Shown here: in pieces, positions 56,422 to 64,000 of the stretch
How the letters are laid out: every line of letters starts with the position of its first letter
Numbering within the stretch: the first letter of the stretch is position 1
Assembly (NCBI GenBank): GCA_041391505.1
Contig: JAWKNW010000014.1
Span: forward strand, 1-64,000
Origin: Rhodothermales bacterium
GTDB taxonomy: Bacteria; Bacteroidota; Rhodothermia; Rhodothermales; JAHQVL01
Direction of reading: 5' to 3'
Length of the DNA: 64,000 nt
Program-made: the position numbers and the translations under genes
The notes under the pieces: generated by a model
Database searches by the model: none
Seen by the model: only the letters and a program-made list of their open reading frames with translations
What the model was told of the DNA's origin: nothing

Positions 56422-57206
56422 TCGCGAAAACACGCGTCGAAGAACCGGAGCGTCGTCTCGATGTGGCGTTCCCAGTACGACCACTCGTGCCCGCCCGGGA
56501 ATTCCTCGTAGGTGTGGGGCACGCCGGCGCGCTCCAGCGCGGCGTGCAGGGCCCGGTTGTCGGCCAGGAGCGGGTCCGAGAGGCCGCAGTCGAAGCGTAG
56601 CGCGGGCAGGGTGTCGGCATGCCGCAGGATGGTCTCCAGGACCGACCGATCCGCGTCTTGGGCCCGGTAGGTCTCGAGTGGCTCCTCGACAAACTGCGCG
56701 AGCTGGTCGAAGTGGGTGATGGAGGAGTGCCCGGAGACGCCCCGGAACCGCCGGCCGTGTTTCGCGCCGATGCGCAGCGCCCCGAATCCGCCCATCGATA
56801 GCCCGCCGATGGCCAGCGGACCGTCCGCCAGGACCCGCTCGTTTTCCAGCGCGACGGCCGCCGGCACCTCCTCGACGATCCATCGCTCGAAATCGCGATC
56901 CGGATGCGGCAGGTAGCCGCTCCCGTCGCCCCAGAGCCCGTCCGACGGCATGGCGACCGCGAGGGGCGCTATCGCGCCGCTGTCGATGAGCCGCTGCGCC
57001 GTGAGGTGGACGCCGCCCTTCATCGACCACGACCAGTGGCTCCCGTACACACCGTGCAGCAGGATCACGAGGGGCAGGGGGGCGGTGCCGGCGGGGATAA
57101 AACAGGACAGATCGGCCCGGCCACGCAGCGCCGGGCTTTTTACCGTGATGCAGCGGAGCGCGTCGCGTTCGTATCGGGGGTCGGAGGCGCGTATCGTTCT
57201 GAACAT
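56406..57206 (-). CDS. Esterase D/S-formylglutathione hydrolase-like alpha/beta hydrolase
   Basis: The 266-residue protein has an alpha/beta hydrolase fold: oxyanion region PLVILLHGVYGSHWSW, nucleophile elbow in IGGLSMGGFGALR, and the catalytic His in GGHEWSYWERH. The pattern fits the esterase PHB/esterase D group. No signal peptide is seen with the ATG at 57206, which I prefer to an ATG 25 codons upstream that would add an unlike segment. The natural ester is unknown. It overlaps the lipoprotein gene by 16 bases at its end. Confidence 0.9.
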   Translation of the reverse strand: MFRTIRASDPRYERDALRCITVKSPALRGRADLSCFIPAGTAPLPLVILLHGVYGSHWSWSMKGGVHLTAQRLIDSGAIAPLAVAMPSDGLWGDGSGYLPHPDRDFERWIVEEVPAAVALENERVLADGPLAIGGLSMGGFGALRIGAKHGRRFRGVSGHSSITHFDQLAQFVEEPLETYRAQDADRSVLETILRHADTLPALRFDCGLSDPLLADNRALHAALERAGVPHTYEEFPGGHEWSYWERHIETTLRFFDACFRDQSSS

Positions 57207-57319
57207 GAGGAAGCGGGCCTGGGAATAAAAGGGGAGCGTCGGGGGGTGGCAAAAGTAGGTTTTGCGCAGTAGGTTTTCCACCCTGTACCGTTCCCACGTT
57301 CCCCAACGCGACCGCGATC

Positions 57320-57871
57320 ATGTCCAAAAAAATTCTGCTCATCACCGGCGACGCCGGCGAAAGCTACGAAGCCCTCTATGCCCGGCACCGCTTCATGGAG
57401 GCGGGCTACAAACCTGTCCTGGCCGCGCCGGCGAAAAAGCGGCTCAACCTCGTCATCCACGACTTCGAGCCCGGGTGGGACACGTACATCGAAAAACCCG
57501 GCTACATCCAGGAGTCGGACATCACGTTCGACGAGGTGAAGGTGAAGGATTACATCGCGGTGCTCGTCCTCGGCGGACGCGCCCCGGAATACCTTCGGCA
57601 CGACAAGCGGGTGCTGGCCATCGTGCGCGAGTTCGACAAGAAGGAGAAGTGGGTCTGGGCCATCTGCCACGGCATCCAGGTGCTGATCACGGCCGGCATC
57701 GCCGGCGGGCGAACCCTAACCTGCTACGAACACGTACGCTCGGAAGTCGAAGCCTGCGGCGGGACCTGGTCCAAGCAACAGGCGATACGCGACGGCCGGT
57801 TTGTCACCGGCCAGACCTGGCAATCGCATCCCGACTTCTACCGCGAGGTTTTTGCCTGCCTCGGTGCCTGA
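57320..57871 (+). CDS. DJ-1/PfpI family protein
   Basis: The 183-residue protein has the class I glutamine amidotransferase-like fold of DJ-1/PfpI. The nucleophile Cys lies in WAICHGIQVLITAG, and other family phrases are LVLGGRAPEYLRHD and TGQTWQSHPDF. The family includes glyoxalases, chaperones and peptidases, so no reaction can be fixed. The ATG at 57320 gives MSKKILLITGDAGESYE, a normal start. Confidence 0.92.
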   Translation: MSKKILLITGDAGESYEALYARHRFMEAGYKPVLAAPAKKRLNLVIHDFEPGWDTYIEKPGYIQESDITFDEVKVKDYIAVLVLGGRAPEYLRHDKRVLAIVREFDKKEKWVWAICHGIQVLITAGIAGGRTLTCYEHVRSEVEACGGTWSKQQAIRDGRFVTGQTWQSHPDFYREVFACLGA

Positions 57872-57970
57872 ACGTCGGGGATATCCGGACACGGACATGA
57901 CCCTTTCCAAACGGTTTCTACGCCTGATTCGGTCCTGGTTCAGGCTTCCCCGGCGGCGCTAGCGTGTGCC

Positions 57971-57996
57971 CGACCCGCCGCCCGTGCGGCGGGTCG
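57971..57996 (-). terminator. GC-rich hairpin downstream of the beta-helix gene
   Basis: CGACCCGCCGC (57971-57981) pairs with GCGGCGGGTCG (57986-57996) over 11 perfect bases with a four-base loop, six bases beyond the stop codon at 58002-58004. There is no T-run. Geometry equals that of the hairpin after susD at 11909-11934. Confidence 0.6.
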
Positions 57997-58001
57997 ACGG
58001 C

Positions 58002-60614
58002 TCAGTGCACGACGGTGAGCTTGCGCGTCTGCGCGTACCCGCCGGCTTCGAGCCGGTAGAGATACACGCCGGCCGGCAGGGCGGAGGTGTCGAACGTCAC
58101 TTCGTGTTGTCCGGCGCCTTCGAGGCTCCGCACGAGGGTAGCCTGTTCCCGGCCAAGCAGGTCGTAGACGCGGAGGGTCACATCCGTCGGTTCCGGCAGC
58201 GCGTAGCCGATGCGGGTCACGCCGGCGGCCGGGTTCGGGAAGTTCTGGTCCAGCGTATAAAGGAGCGGCTGGTCGTTCGTGAGCACGATCACCGGCGACA
58301 GGCTGGAGCTGTTGTCGTGATACACGCTCTTGAGGCGATAATACAGCTTCTCGCTGGCGACCGGCGCGCTGCGATCCGTCCAGATGTATTCCTTCACCGC
58401 CGCTTTCGAGGCGCTCTTGTCGACGACCCCGATGGATTTGAATACGGTGCCCTCCACGGAACGCTCGATCTGGTAGGAAACCAGGTCGTCTTCGCCGCGC
58501 ACTTCCCAGAAGAGGCCGACGAGTTCTTCCTCGCGGATGATGTCCAGGCTCAGCAGCTGGATGTTGGCTACCCCGCCGCCGCCGGTCCCCCCGCCATCGC
58601 CGCCTGAACCGCCACCGCCCGTGCCGCCGTCGCTTCCTCCGCCGCCGGTTCCACCACCGCCCGTGCCGCCGCCGCCTGAACCGCCACCGCCCGTGCCGCC
58701 GCCACCGGTTCCGCCGCCACCGGTGCCACCGCCGCCCAGCGAACCCGGCTGGTCTGCACCGGGCGATGCGCCCGTCGCCGGCCGGACGTCTCCGTCGAAA
58801 TCCTTGAGCACGAGCCCGAGATTGTCGGGCAGGGGCACGGCCTTGCCGATGACCTGCGAATTGGCGGCGAGGCGCCAGCCATTGAAGATGTCCGTGGTGT
58901 CGTCGACGTGCGGGCGGGCCATGTCGATCACCATCGAATTGTTATCGGTTTTCGCCGCGGCCTGCCAGGCCGGCAGCCTGGACGACTTGGTCACCGCGCC
59001 CGACTTCGGCCGGAACTGGAAGGTGTTGTAGTCCTCGGTCGCGTAGCTGCGGTACCAGAAGACGTTGCCGTCGCCCTTGTTGGTCTGGGCATCGGCGGCG
59101 TTGTTGTGCTCTTCAAAGGAGAGCTCGCTCGATTTGTGGTCGCCCTTGAGGATCCTGGTGTTCGCGATGAACAGGTTGTTGTAATAGCGGTTGCCGGTGG
59201 CCTTGGCGCGGCTGTCGGCGCGGATGCGCATGCCGCCGCCCTCGTTGGCCATGAAGGTGTTGAACAGGACCGCGTTGTCGTTCGCCGCATGGATGAGCAG
59301 GCCGTACCCGAAAAACGAGGGGCGGGCATACCGCGCGCGCGTCATCACGTTGTTGCGGATGACGGTCCGGTTGCTCAATAGCTCGATGAAGAGGTTGACG
59401 CCGTAGTTGTTGTCGAACCGACTGAGTTCGATGACATTGTCCGCATTCTGGGTGTCGAGCCACAGCCCGGGGCCCTCGTTATCCGAGAAGTCGAGGTGCC
59501 GGAAGGTCGAGTTGGTCGTGAACAGCCACTTGCCGCCGCCCGATTCCCAGAAGGGGTTGTACCCTTTCCAGTTGTTGTATTTGCTCTCGGAATACTCGAG
59601 CGTGCAGCGGTCGCACACGTCGCCGCGGATGCCGCTCATCCCGTTGTAGTAGGCACGGACGCCGCGGACGACATGGTTCTTGCCGCTGATGAGAAAGCCG
59701 GCTCCGTTCGTCCACTCGGCGGTGATGTTTTCGAGGAGCGAGCCCTCGCTGCCGGCGCAGACGGCGCCCATGAACGCCTCGTTGGCGGTGTGGCGGAACG
59801 TGAAGCCGATGACGTGGAAATACCCCTTAACGTCGCCGAACGAACAGTTCGTTTCGTTGCCGGACGGATTAAAGAGATGGTTGGAGAGGCTCGTCTCCAT
59901 CCGGGCGTTGTTGGGGTTTTTGCCGTTGGGCAGCCAGGCGTACATCGTCGACGGGTTTTCCGGCGATCCCTGCAGGAAGAAGGTCCCTTCGCGCACGGCG
60001 TTGCGCGTATACACGGCCTGGAGCATGACGCCGTCGGCGATGAGGACGTCGCGCCGGCGGGCATCGTCGTCGTGGTCGACGCCGTCGTGGACGCGCCGCA
60101 CCCACATCTTGGGATGCGGCCAGTTCATCTTCCAGACGCTGCCGCCGTCGGATGTCCACGTCTCGGTAAGCCGGATCGCGCCGGAAACGACGACTTCCTC
60201 GCCGGGATAGGCGACGTACGCGATGCGTTTGCCGGCCGTGCCGCCCCGGGCGGGGATGATCTCGCCGTAATACGTGCCGGCGCGCACGACGATGGCGTCA
60301 CCCGGCTTGATGCTCGATTGCTGCGCGGCGAATTTGATCGTGGCCCAGGGCGCGTTCTCCGTGCCCGGGTTGCTGTTGCTGCCTTTCGAGGCATCGACAT
60401 AGTGGATGACACCGCCGTTCGCGGTGAGCACATCCTTGTAGGGCTGGCAGGAGCCGTTGGCGCCGCAGAGCGAACCCGCGCCGCAATCCTGTTGCAAGGT
60501 GCACGACTGCGCCCCGGCGTCGGGCGTCGGCCACATTGCGAAAACGAGAAGCGAAAAAACGAAACGATAAATAAGGCTATTGCCGGTGCAGACCCTGCGC
60601 ACGAACGTACACAT
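58002..60614 (-). CDS. Secreted right-handed beta-helix protein with Gly-rich linker and T9SS sorting domain
   Basis: The 870-residue protein has a signal peptide (LIYRFVFSLLVFAMWPTPDA), a Cys-rich start (SCTLQQDCGAGSLCGANGSC), and then a long parallel beta-helix with DUF1565-like entry (VIHYVDASKGSNSNPGTENAP) to about residue 620. A Gly/Thr/Ser linker of about 60 residues follows, then a fibronectin-like module (about 690-780). The last 80 residues form a type A T9SS sorting domain (FPNPAAGVTRIGYALPE, LRVYDLLGREQ, LPAGVYLYRLEAGG). It is probably a surface or released polysaccharide lyase- or adhesin-like protein; the active residues cannot be placed. Confidence 0.88.
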   Translation of the reverse strand: MCTFVRRVCTGNSLIYRFVFSLLVFAMWPTPDAGAQSCTLQQDCGAGSLCGANGSCQPYKDVLTANGGVIHYVDASKGSNSNPGTENAPWATIKFAAQQSSIKPGDAIVVRAGTYYGEIIPARGGTAGKRIAYVAYPGEEVVVSGAIRLTETWTSDGGSVWKMNWPHPKMWVRRVHDGVDHDDDARRRDVLIADGVMLQAVYTRNAVREGTFFLQGSPENPSTMYAWLPNGKNPNNARMETSLSNHLFNPSGNETNCSFGDVKGYFHVIGFTFRHTANEAFMGAVCAGSEGSLLENITAEWTNGAGFLISGKNHVVRGVRAYYNGMSGIRGDVCDRCTLEYSESKYNNWKGYNPFWESGGGKWLFTTNSTFRHLDFSDNEGPGLWLDTQNADNVIELSRFDNNYGVNLFIELLSNRTVIRNNVMTRARYARPSFFGYGLLIHAANDNAVLFNTFMANEGGGMRIRADSRAKATGNRYYNNLFIANTRILKGDHKSSELSFEEHNNAADAQTNKGDGNVFWYRSYATEDYNTFQFRPKSGAVTKSSRLPAWQAAAKTDNNSMVIDMARPHVDDTTDIFNGWRLAANSQVIGKAVPLPDNLGLVLKDFDGDVRPATGASPGADQPGSLGGGGTGGGGTGGGGTGGGGSGGGGTGGGGTGGGGSDGGTGGGGSGGDGGGTGGGGVANIQLLSLDIIREEELVGLFWEVRGEDDLVSYQIERSVEGTVFKSIGVVDKSASKAAVKEYIWTDRSAPVASEKLYYRLKSVYHDNSSSLSPVIVLTNDQPLLYTLDQNFPNPAAGVTRIGYALPEPTDVTLRVYDLLGREQATLVRSLEGAGQHEVTFDTSALPAGVYLYRLEAGGYAQTRKLTVVH

Positions 60615-60832
60615 AGAACATTGGGGGAGTTCTTTTAAACAACGCTGGGGAGCGAACCGGCACTCCGCAAATCGCAGGCCAAAGCGCTCCGGGTGGGTAT
60701 TCTGCCCGGCCGGCGTTTTTTGACGCGACGTCGCGAAAGGGGACGTGGGTCTGAGGGGTCATCGACCCGGGATGTGCGAAATCGGCGTAATTTGGCGCTT
60801 TCCTGACGCTGATCGCGCCGTGAACAAGCAAA

Positions 60833-60859
60833 AAGGCCGACCCCGGAGGGGCCGGCCTT
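60833..60859 (-). terminator. Intrinsic terminator downstream of the heme-binding dehydrogenase gene
   Basis: On the minus strand, AAGGCCGG and CCCC pair with GGGG and CGGCCTT around a short loop, and a run of five T follows. It lies about 50 bases past the stop at 60909 and marks the end of that transcript. Confidence 0.9.
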
Positions 60860-60908
60860 GATACGTTTGTCTCATTGCGGTACGCACGAGGAGGCGGGCG
60901 GCGACCGA

Positions 60909-63900
60909 TCAGTCCGGGGCGTTCACCAGCTGGATGCGTCCCGCGCTCCGATCGGTGTTTAACTGGATATGCAGGGAAGCCTGCGAGAATGCCGCCCGGT
61001 CCACGACGACCGTCGCCACGTGCTCGCCGGCCGAGACCGTGCGCTCCGCGCGACCGTCCTGGATGGCCACGGTTTCGCCGTCGATCAGCAGCGACAGGCC
61101 GGCCGCCGGCTGGATGTCGAACGCCGCGAGTCCGTCGCTCTGCGCCACGAACCGGAAGCGCGCGATACCGATCGACGCGCCGCCCGAGGCATTCAGGACC
61201 GGCAGTTCGTCCAGGGGCAGCGCGCCGGAAACCAGGCTGTAGACGGGTGACCACGCGACGGAGCCGGCCTGCGCGACCGGGGCGGGCTCGCCGGCGGGGG
61301 AGGGGGTAGCCACATCCCAGGTGCGGACGGCCGGCGTCGTCGCCAGCCGGTAGTCGCCGGGTTCGCCGAGGCGCGACAGGAACGCGACGAGGTCCACGAA
61401 CTCCTCGCGTTCGAGCGGGGCGGTGAGGCCGGGCGGCATGAGCGACCCCGGAAGGATCTGCTGCTGTTCGACCTGCGCGGAGGGAATGCGCTGAACCTGT
61501 CCGCCGGTGTCGCGCAGGAGGATGGCGTCGCCGGTTTCGCGCACCAGCAGTCCGCTGACGCTGCTGCCGTCCTTGCGCTGCACCACGACGAGCGCATAGC
61601 CGTCCTTCACGGCCGCGTCGGGCTTGAGCAACGCCTCGATCAGGTAGTCGGTCGGCGCGCTCGCGCCGATGCTGCTCAGGTCGGGCCCGACGAGTCCGCC
61701 GGCGCCGCCGATGGCGTGGCACCGCTGGCAGGCGAGCGACGCGCGGCGGTAGATCTGTTCGCCATGCGCCGGGTCGCCGCTGGCCTTGACGTCCATCTCG
61801 ATCCGCTGCAGCTCGAGGGGGTCGGGGTCCTGGGGCATCCGTTCGACGGGCGGTACGCCGCCCGAGGCTTCGAGGGCGGCGAGCAGCTTTGCATCCCGCT
61901 GCCGGTTGCCGCGGTAGGCGGCGAGGCCGGCCGTCGCGAACGCCGCGGGGATGGCCTCCTCGGCGAGCGACGATGCGAGGACGCCGCGGCCGCCATCCGA
62001 CCGGTACAACGACCTGAAGAGCGGGGTGACGTCGGCGCTGGCCGGCAGCTCGTTGAGCAGGGCGGCGGCCTGCGGACCGTACGCCGCCGCATCGATCTCG
62101 GTGAGCGCGGCCGCTACGGCGATGCGCAGGGCCGGGGGATTGCCGGCGGCGATCAGGGCGGCCAGCTCGGACCGGCTCTCGGCGTCCTTCAATCGCGCGA
62201 ACCCGCTGATGGCGGCGCGCATCAGGGCGGGCGAGGTCTGGGTATCCTTGATGATGCGCAGGAGCGCCGGCCGGCCGGCGGCGATCTGCCACGCGCCCAC
62301 CAGCCGCGCCGCCGAAGCGCGCACGTCTTCGTCGTCATCCGACAGCAGGCCGGCGATGCGCCCGGGGGCATCGGAGGGGACTGGCTCGGCCTCCTCCAGG
62401 GCGGCGAGGTAGTCGACGCGGCCGTTCTCGCCGTACGCGGCGCCGCCGAGCGCTTCCTCGAGGACGACGTTGAGGTCGCCGGCATCGCCGTAGCGCGCCA
62501 GGAGTTCGAGCGTTTTTTCGGCGTAGTCGGCGGGCAGTTCGCGGCTGGCATACAGACCGGCGAGCTGCTCCATGGCGTCCGGGGTATGGACAGCCATCAA
62601 CGCGAACGCGCGCTGCTGCGCGGAGGGGAAGAAGGCGGAGGACGCCATCGCCGGCTCGTACCAGGCGTCTTTCAGGAGGCGGAGGGTATGCCAGAGGGCA
62701 TAGTCGAGCTCTTCGTCCATCGGCTGGTCGAGGATCGACAGGGCGCTGAGGGCGGCATCCGCCGACCCGCGCCGGCCCAGGGCCGATACGGCTTCCCGAC
62801 GGACGCGTCGGTGGGGGTCGGCGGCAGCCTGCTTCAGGAGGGCATCGACGTCCTCGATGCGCCCGTTCCAGTGGTACAGCACCCGCGTCGCGGCGGCGCG
62901 GACGTGGGCATCCGGCGAGGCCATCGCCTCACGAAGCAGGGCGGGATCGACGACGTCGAGCGCCTGATGGAGCCAGAGGCCTTCGAGGAGCAGCCGCTGG
63001 CCGTCGGGCATGGAGCGGTCGAGCGAGGCGACCCACGGATCGAGTACGGGCATGACCTCGGCGGCGCCGCGTTCCTTCAGCAGCCGGCGCGCCTGGGCGC
63101 GCGTCCACTCCTCGGGCAGTTGCAGGGCGTCGAGCAATTCCGCGACGGAGGCGTCCTTGAGACGGGGCGGGGTGACGAGGGGCCGGCCTTTCGCCGTGAT
63201 CCGCCAGATGCGGCCGTGGATATGGTCGCGGCGGGCGTCCCGGAAGTCGACCTCGCCATGCTGGATGATCGGGTTGTACCAGTCGGCCAGATAGATGGCG
63301 CCGTCGGGGCCGATGGTGACGTCGACGGGCCGGAAGGCGACGTGGTCGGTCGTGATCAGGTCCGGTCGCTGGGTGGAGCGGTACGTCCCGTCGGGCTGGT
63401 CCTCGACCGCGAACCGGTTAACCCGGTTGGCGCGGAAGTCGTTGGTGATCATGTTGCCCTGGAGCGAGTCCGGCATGTGCCGGCCGCTGACGATGGCCAG
63501 GCCGGCGTGTTTGGGCTGGCCCGGGTTGAGGCCGGGCAGGATCCGCTCCGCCTGGTAGGCCGTCACGAAGGCCGCCCCCGGGAAAACGTGGTTGATGCCT
63601 TCGTGGAACGCGCCGTCGGTGGCGAACGACTGGCCCCATGCGTCGAACTCGTGTCCCCACGGATTGACGAAGCCGGTGGCGAAAACGTCGAGCCGGAGCG
63701 ACTCCGGGCGGAAGTGCCAGATGCCGCCCTGGCGCAGCCGGCGCACGCCCCAGGGCGTCTCGATGTGGCTGAAGATGTAGATCGACTGGTTGATGTACAG
63801 CATGCCGTCCGGTCCCCAGCGGAAAGCATGGATGATGTGGTGCGTGTCGTCCGCCCCGAAGCCGCGCAGCACCACGCGCCGATCCTCGCCGTACCCGTCG

Positions 63901-64000
63901 CCGTCGAGGTCCCGGATGTGGAGGATCTCGGTCGAATTGGCCACATACACGCCTCCGTCGCCGACGGCGATGCCCGATGGGGTCAGGAGGTTGTCGGCGA
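60909..64000 (-). CDS. PVC-type heme-binding dehydrogenase with HEAT repeats and CxxCH domain (partial)
   Basis: The window holds 1030 codons of a larger gene; the frame stays open to the right edge, so the N-terminus is missing, and the GTG at 63950 is internal. The visible N-terminal part is a beta-propeller of the membrane-bound dehydrogenase type (VANSTEILHIRDLDGDGYGE, HAFRWGPDGMLYINQSIYIF, VTIGPDGAIYLADWYNP). A region of HEAT-like helices follows (about residues 280-690 of the visible part), then a cytochrome c domain with ACQRCHAIGG, and a last beta-rich domain. Similar proteins are numerous in Planctomycetes-Verrucomicrobia and marine Bacteroidota, probably in periplasmic sugar oxidation. 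Confidence 0.92.
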   Translation of the reverse strand, partial: ADNLLTPSGIAVGDGGVYVANSTEILHIRDLDGDGYGEDRRVVLRGFGADDTHHIIHAFRWGPDGMLYINQSIYIFSHIETPWGVRRLRQGGIWHFRPESLRLDVFATGFVNPWGHEFDAWGQSFATDGAFHEGINHVFPGAAFVTAYQAERILPGLNPGQPKHAGLAIVSGRHMPDSLQGNMITNDFRANRVNRFAVEDQPDGTYRSTQRPDLITTDHVAFRPVDVTIGPDGAIYLADWYNPIIQHGEVDFRDARRDHIHGRIWRITAKGRPLVTPPRLKDASVAELLDALQLPEEWTRAQARRLLKERGAAEVMPVLDPWVASLDRSMPDGQRLLLEGLWLHQALDVVDPALLREAMASPDAHVRAAATRVLYHWNGRIEDVDALLKQAAADPHRRVRREAVSALGRRGSADAALSALSILDQPMDEELDYALWHTLRLLKDAWYEPAMASSAFFPSAQQRAFALMAVHTPDAMEQLAGLYASRELPADYAEKTLELLARYGDAGDLNVVLEEALGGAAYGENGRVDYLAALEEAEPVPSDAPGRIAGLLSDDDEDVRASAARLVGAWQIAAGRPALLRIIKDTQTSPALMRAAISGFARLKDAESRSELAALIAAGNPPALRIAVAAALTEIDAAAYGPQAAALLNELPASADVTPLFRSLYRSDGGRGVLASSLAEEAIPAAFATAGLAAYRGNRQRDAKLLAALEASGGVPPVERMPQDPDPLELQRIEMDVKASGDPAHGEQIYRRASLACQRCHAIGGAGGLVGPDLSSIGASAPTDYLIEALLKPDAAVKDGYALVVVQRKDGSSVSGLLVRETGDAILLRDTGGQVQRIPSAQVEQQQILPGSLMPPGLTAPLEREEFVDLVAFLSRLGEPGDYRLATTPAVRTWDVATPSPAGEPAPVAQAGSVAWSPVYSLVSGALPLDELPVLNASGGASIGIARFRFVAQSDGLAAFDIQPAAGLSLLIDGETVAIQDGRAERTVSAGEHVATVVVDRAAFSQASLHIQLNTDRSAGRIQLVNAPD

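Noticed and set aside
57897..57962. A 21-residue basic micro-ORF beginning MTLSKRFLRLIRSW
   Set aside because: Its Arg-rich, partly amphipathic product could be a peptide, but there is no ribosome-binding site, no paralogue and no dedicated terminator, unlike the pair at 34029-34483.
60577..62292. Open frame of 571 codons on the minus strand in another frame of the heme-dehydrogenase gene
   Set aside because: It is Arg/Pro/Gly-rich, crosses the terminator at 60833-60859, and lies in a different frame from the clear HEAT/cytochrome c protein.

Overview
The window is about 64 kb of GC-rich bacterial chromosome. Gene content points to a Rhodothermota/Bacteroidota-type marine heterotroph, probably near Rhodothermales. 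The reasons are a SusC/SusD outer-membrane pair, two large secreted proteins with C-terminal type IX secretion (T9SS) sorting domains, a DUF5916 protein, hybrid histidine kinases, and weak Shine-Dalgarno signals. The lineage is inferred; no rRNA or tRNA gene was seen.

Layout. (1) 1-2030: a GMC flavoprotein dehydrogenase with its Tat-exported small subunit, cut by the left edge. (2) 2282-11820: an orphan FtsX-type permease, a PAS hybrid histidine kinase, a divergent DUF5916 outer-membrane protein, a duplicated-domain secreted protein, a DinB-like protein and a small lipoprotein. (3) 11952-20633: a nutrient-uptake cluster on the minus strand made of a CRTAC1/FG-GAP lipoprotein, SusC and SusD. 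(4) 20906-24626: an outer-membrane barrel overlapping a gene for a GH67-like TIM-barrel domain fused to about seven membrane helices. (5) 24662-33434: a second hybrid kinase, an AI-2E family permease, and an MFP-RND-TolC efflux operon. (6) 33435-34602: an apparently empty stretch that encodes two paralogous single-helix proteins of 30 and 38 residues, each followed by its own similar intrinsic terminator. (7) 34603-43940: DUF2461, an M20 amidohydrolase, a DUF58 protein, pyrR-pyrB with a probable attenuator between them, a kinase with a single-domain receiver, a MarR regulator and citrate synthase. (8) 44327-52461: an HtrA/DegP homologue whose catalytic serine is alanine, a malectin/T9SS protein, and an ABC exporter-AttH lipocalin-PD-(D/E)XK operon. 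(9) 52597-57871: metabolic and hydrolytic genes (bisphosphate nucleotidase, aminotransferase, deaminase, esterase, DJ-1-like protein) separated by repeat-rich spacers. (10) 58002-64000: a secreted right-handed beta-helix protein and a PVC-type heme-binding dehydrogenase cut by the right edge.

Most of the unexplained structure lies between genes. It includes a dispersed family of long inverted repeats built on the word GGGAGTATGGG, a nested 188-bp dyad that looks like a non-autonomous mobile element, 21-bp and 7-bp tandem arrays, and strong GC hairpins after secreted-protein genes. The best candidate for something undescribed is the pair of tiny paralogous membrane proteins at 34029-34121 and 34367-34483.
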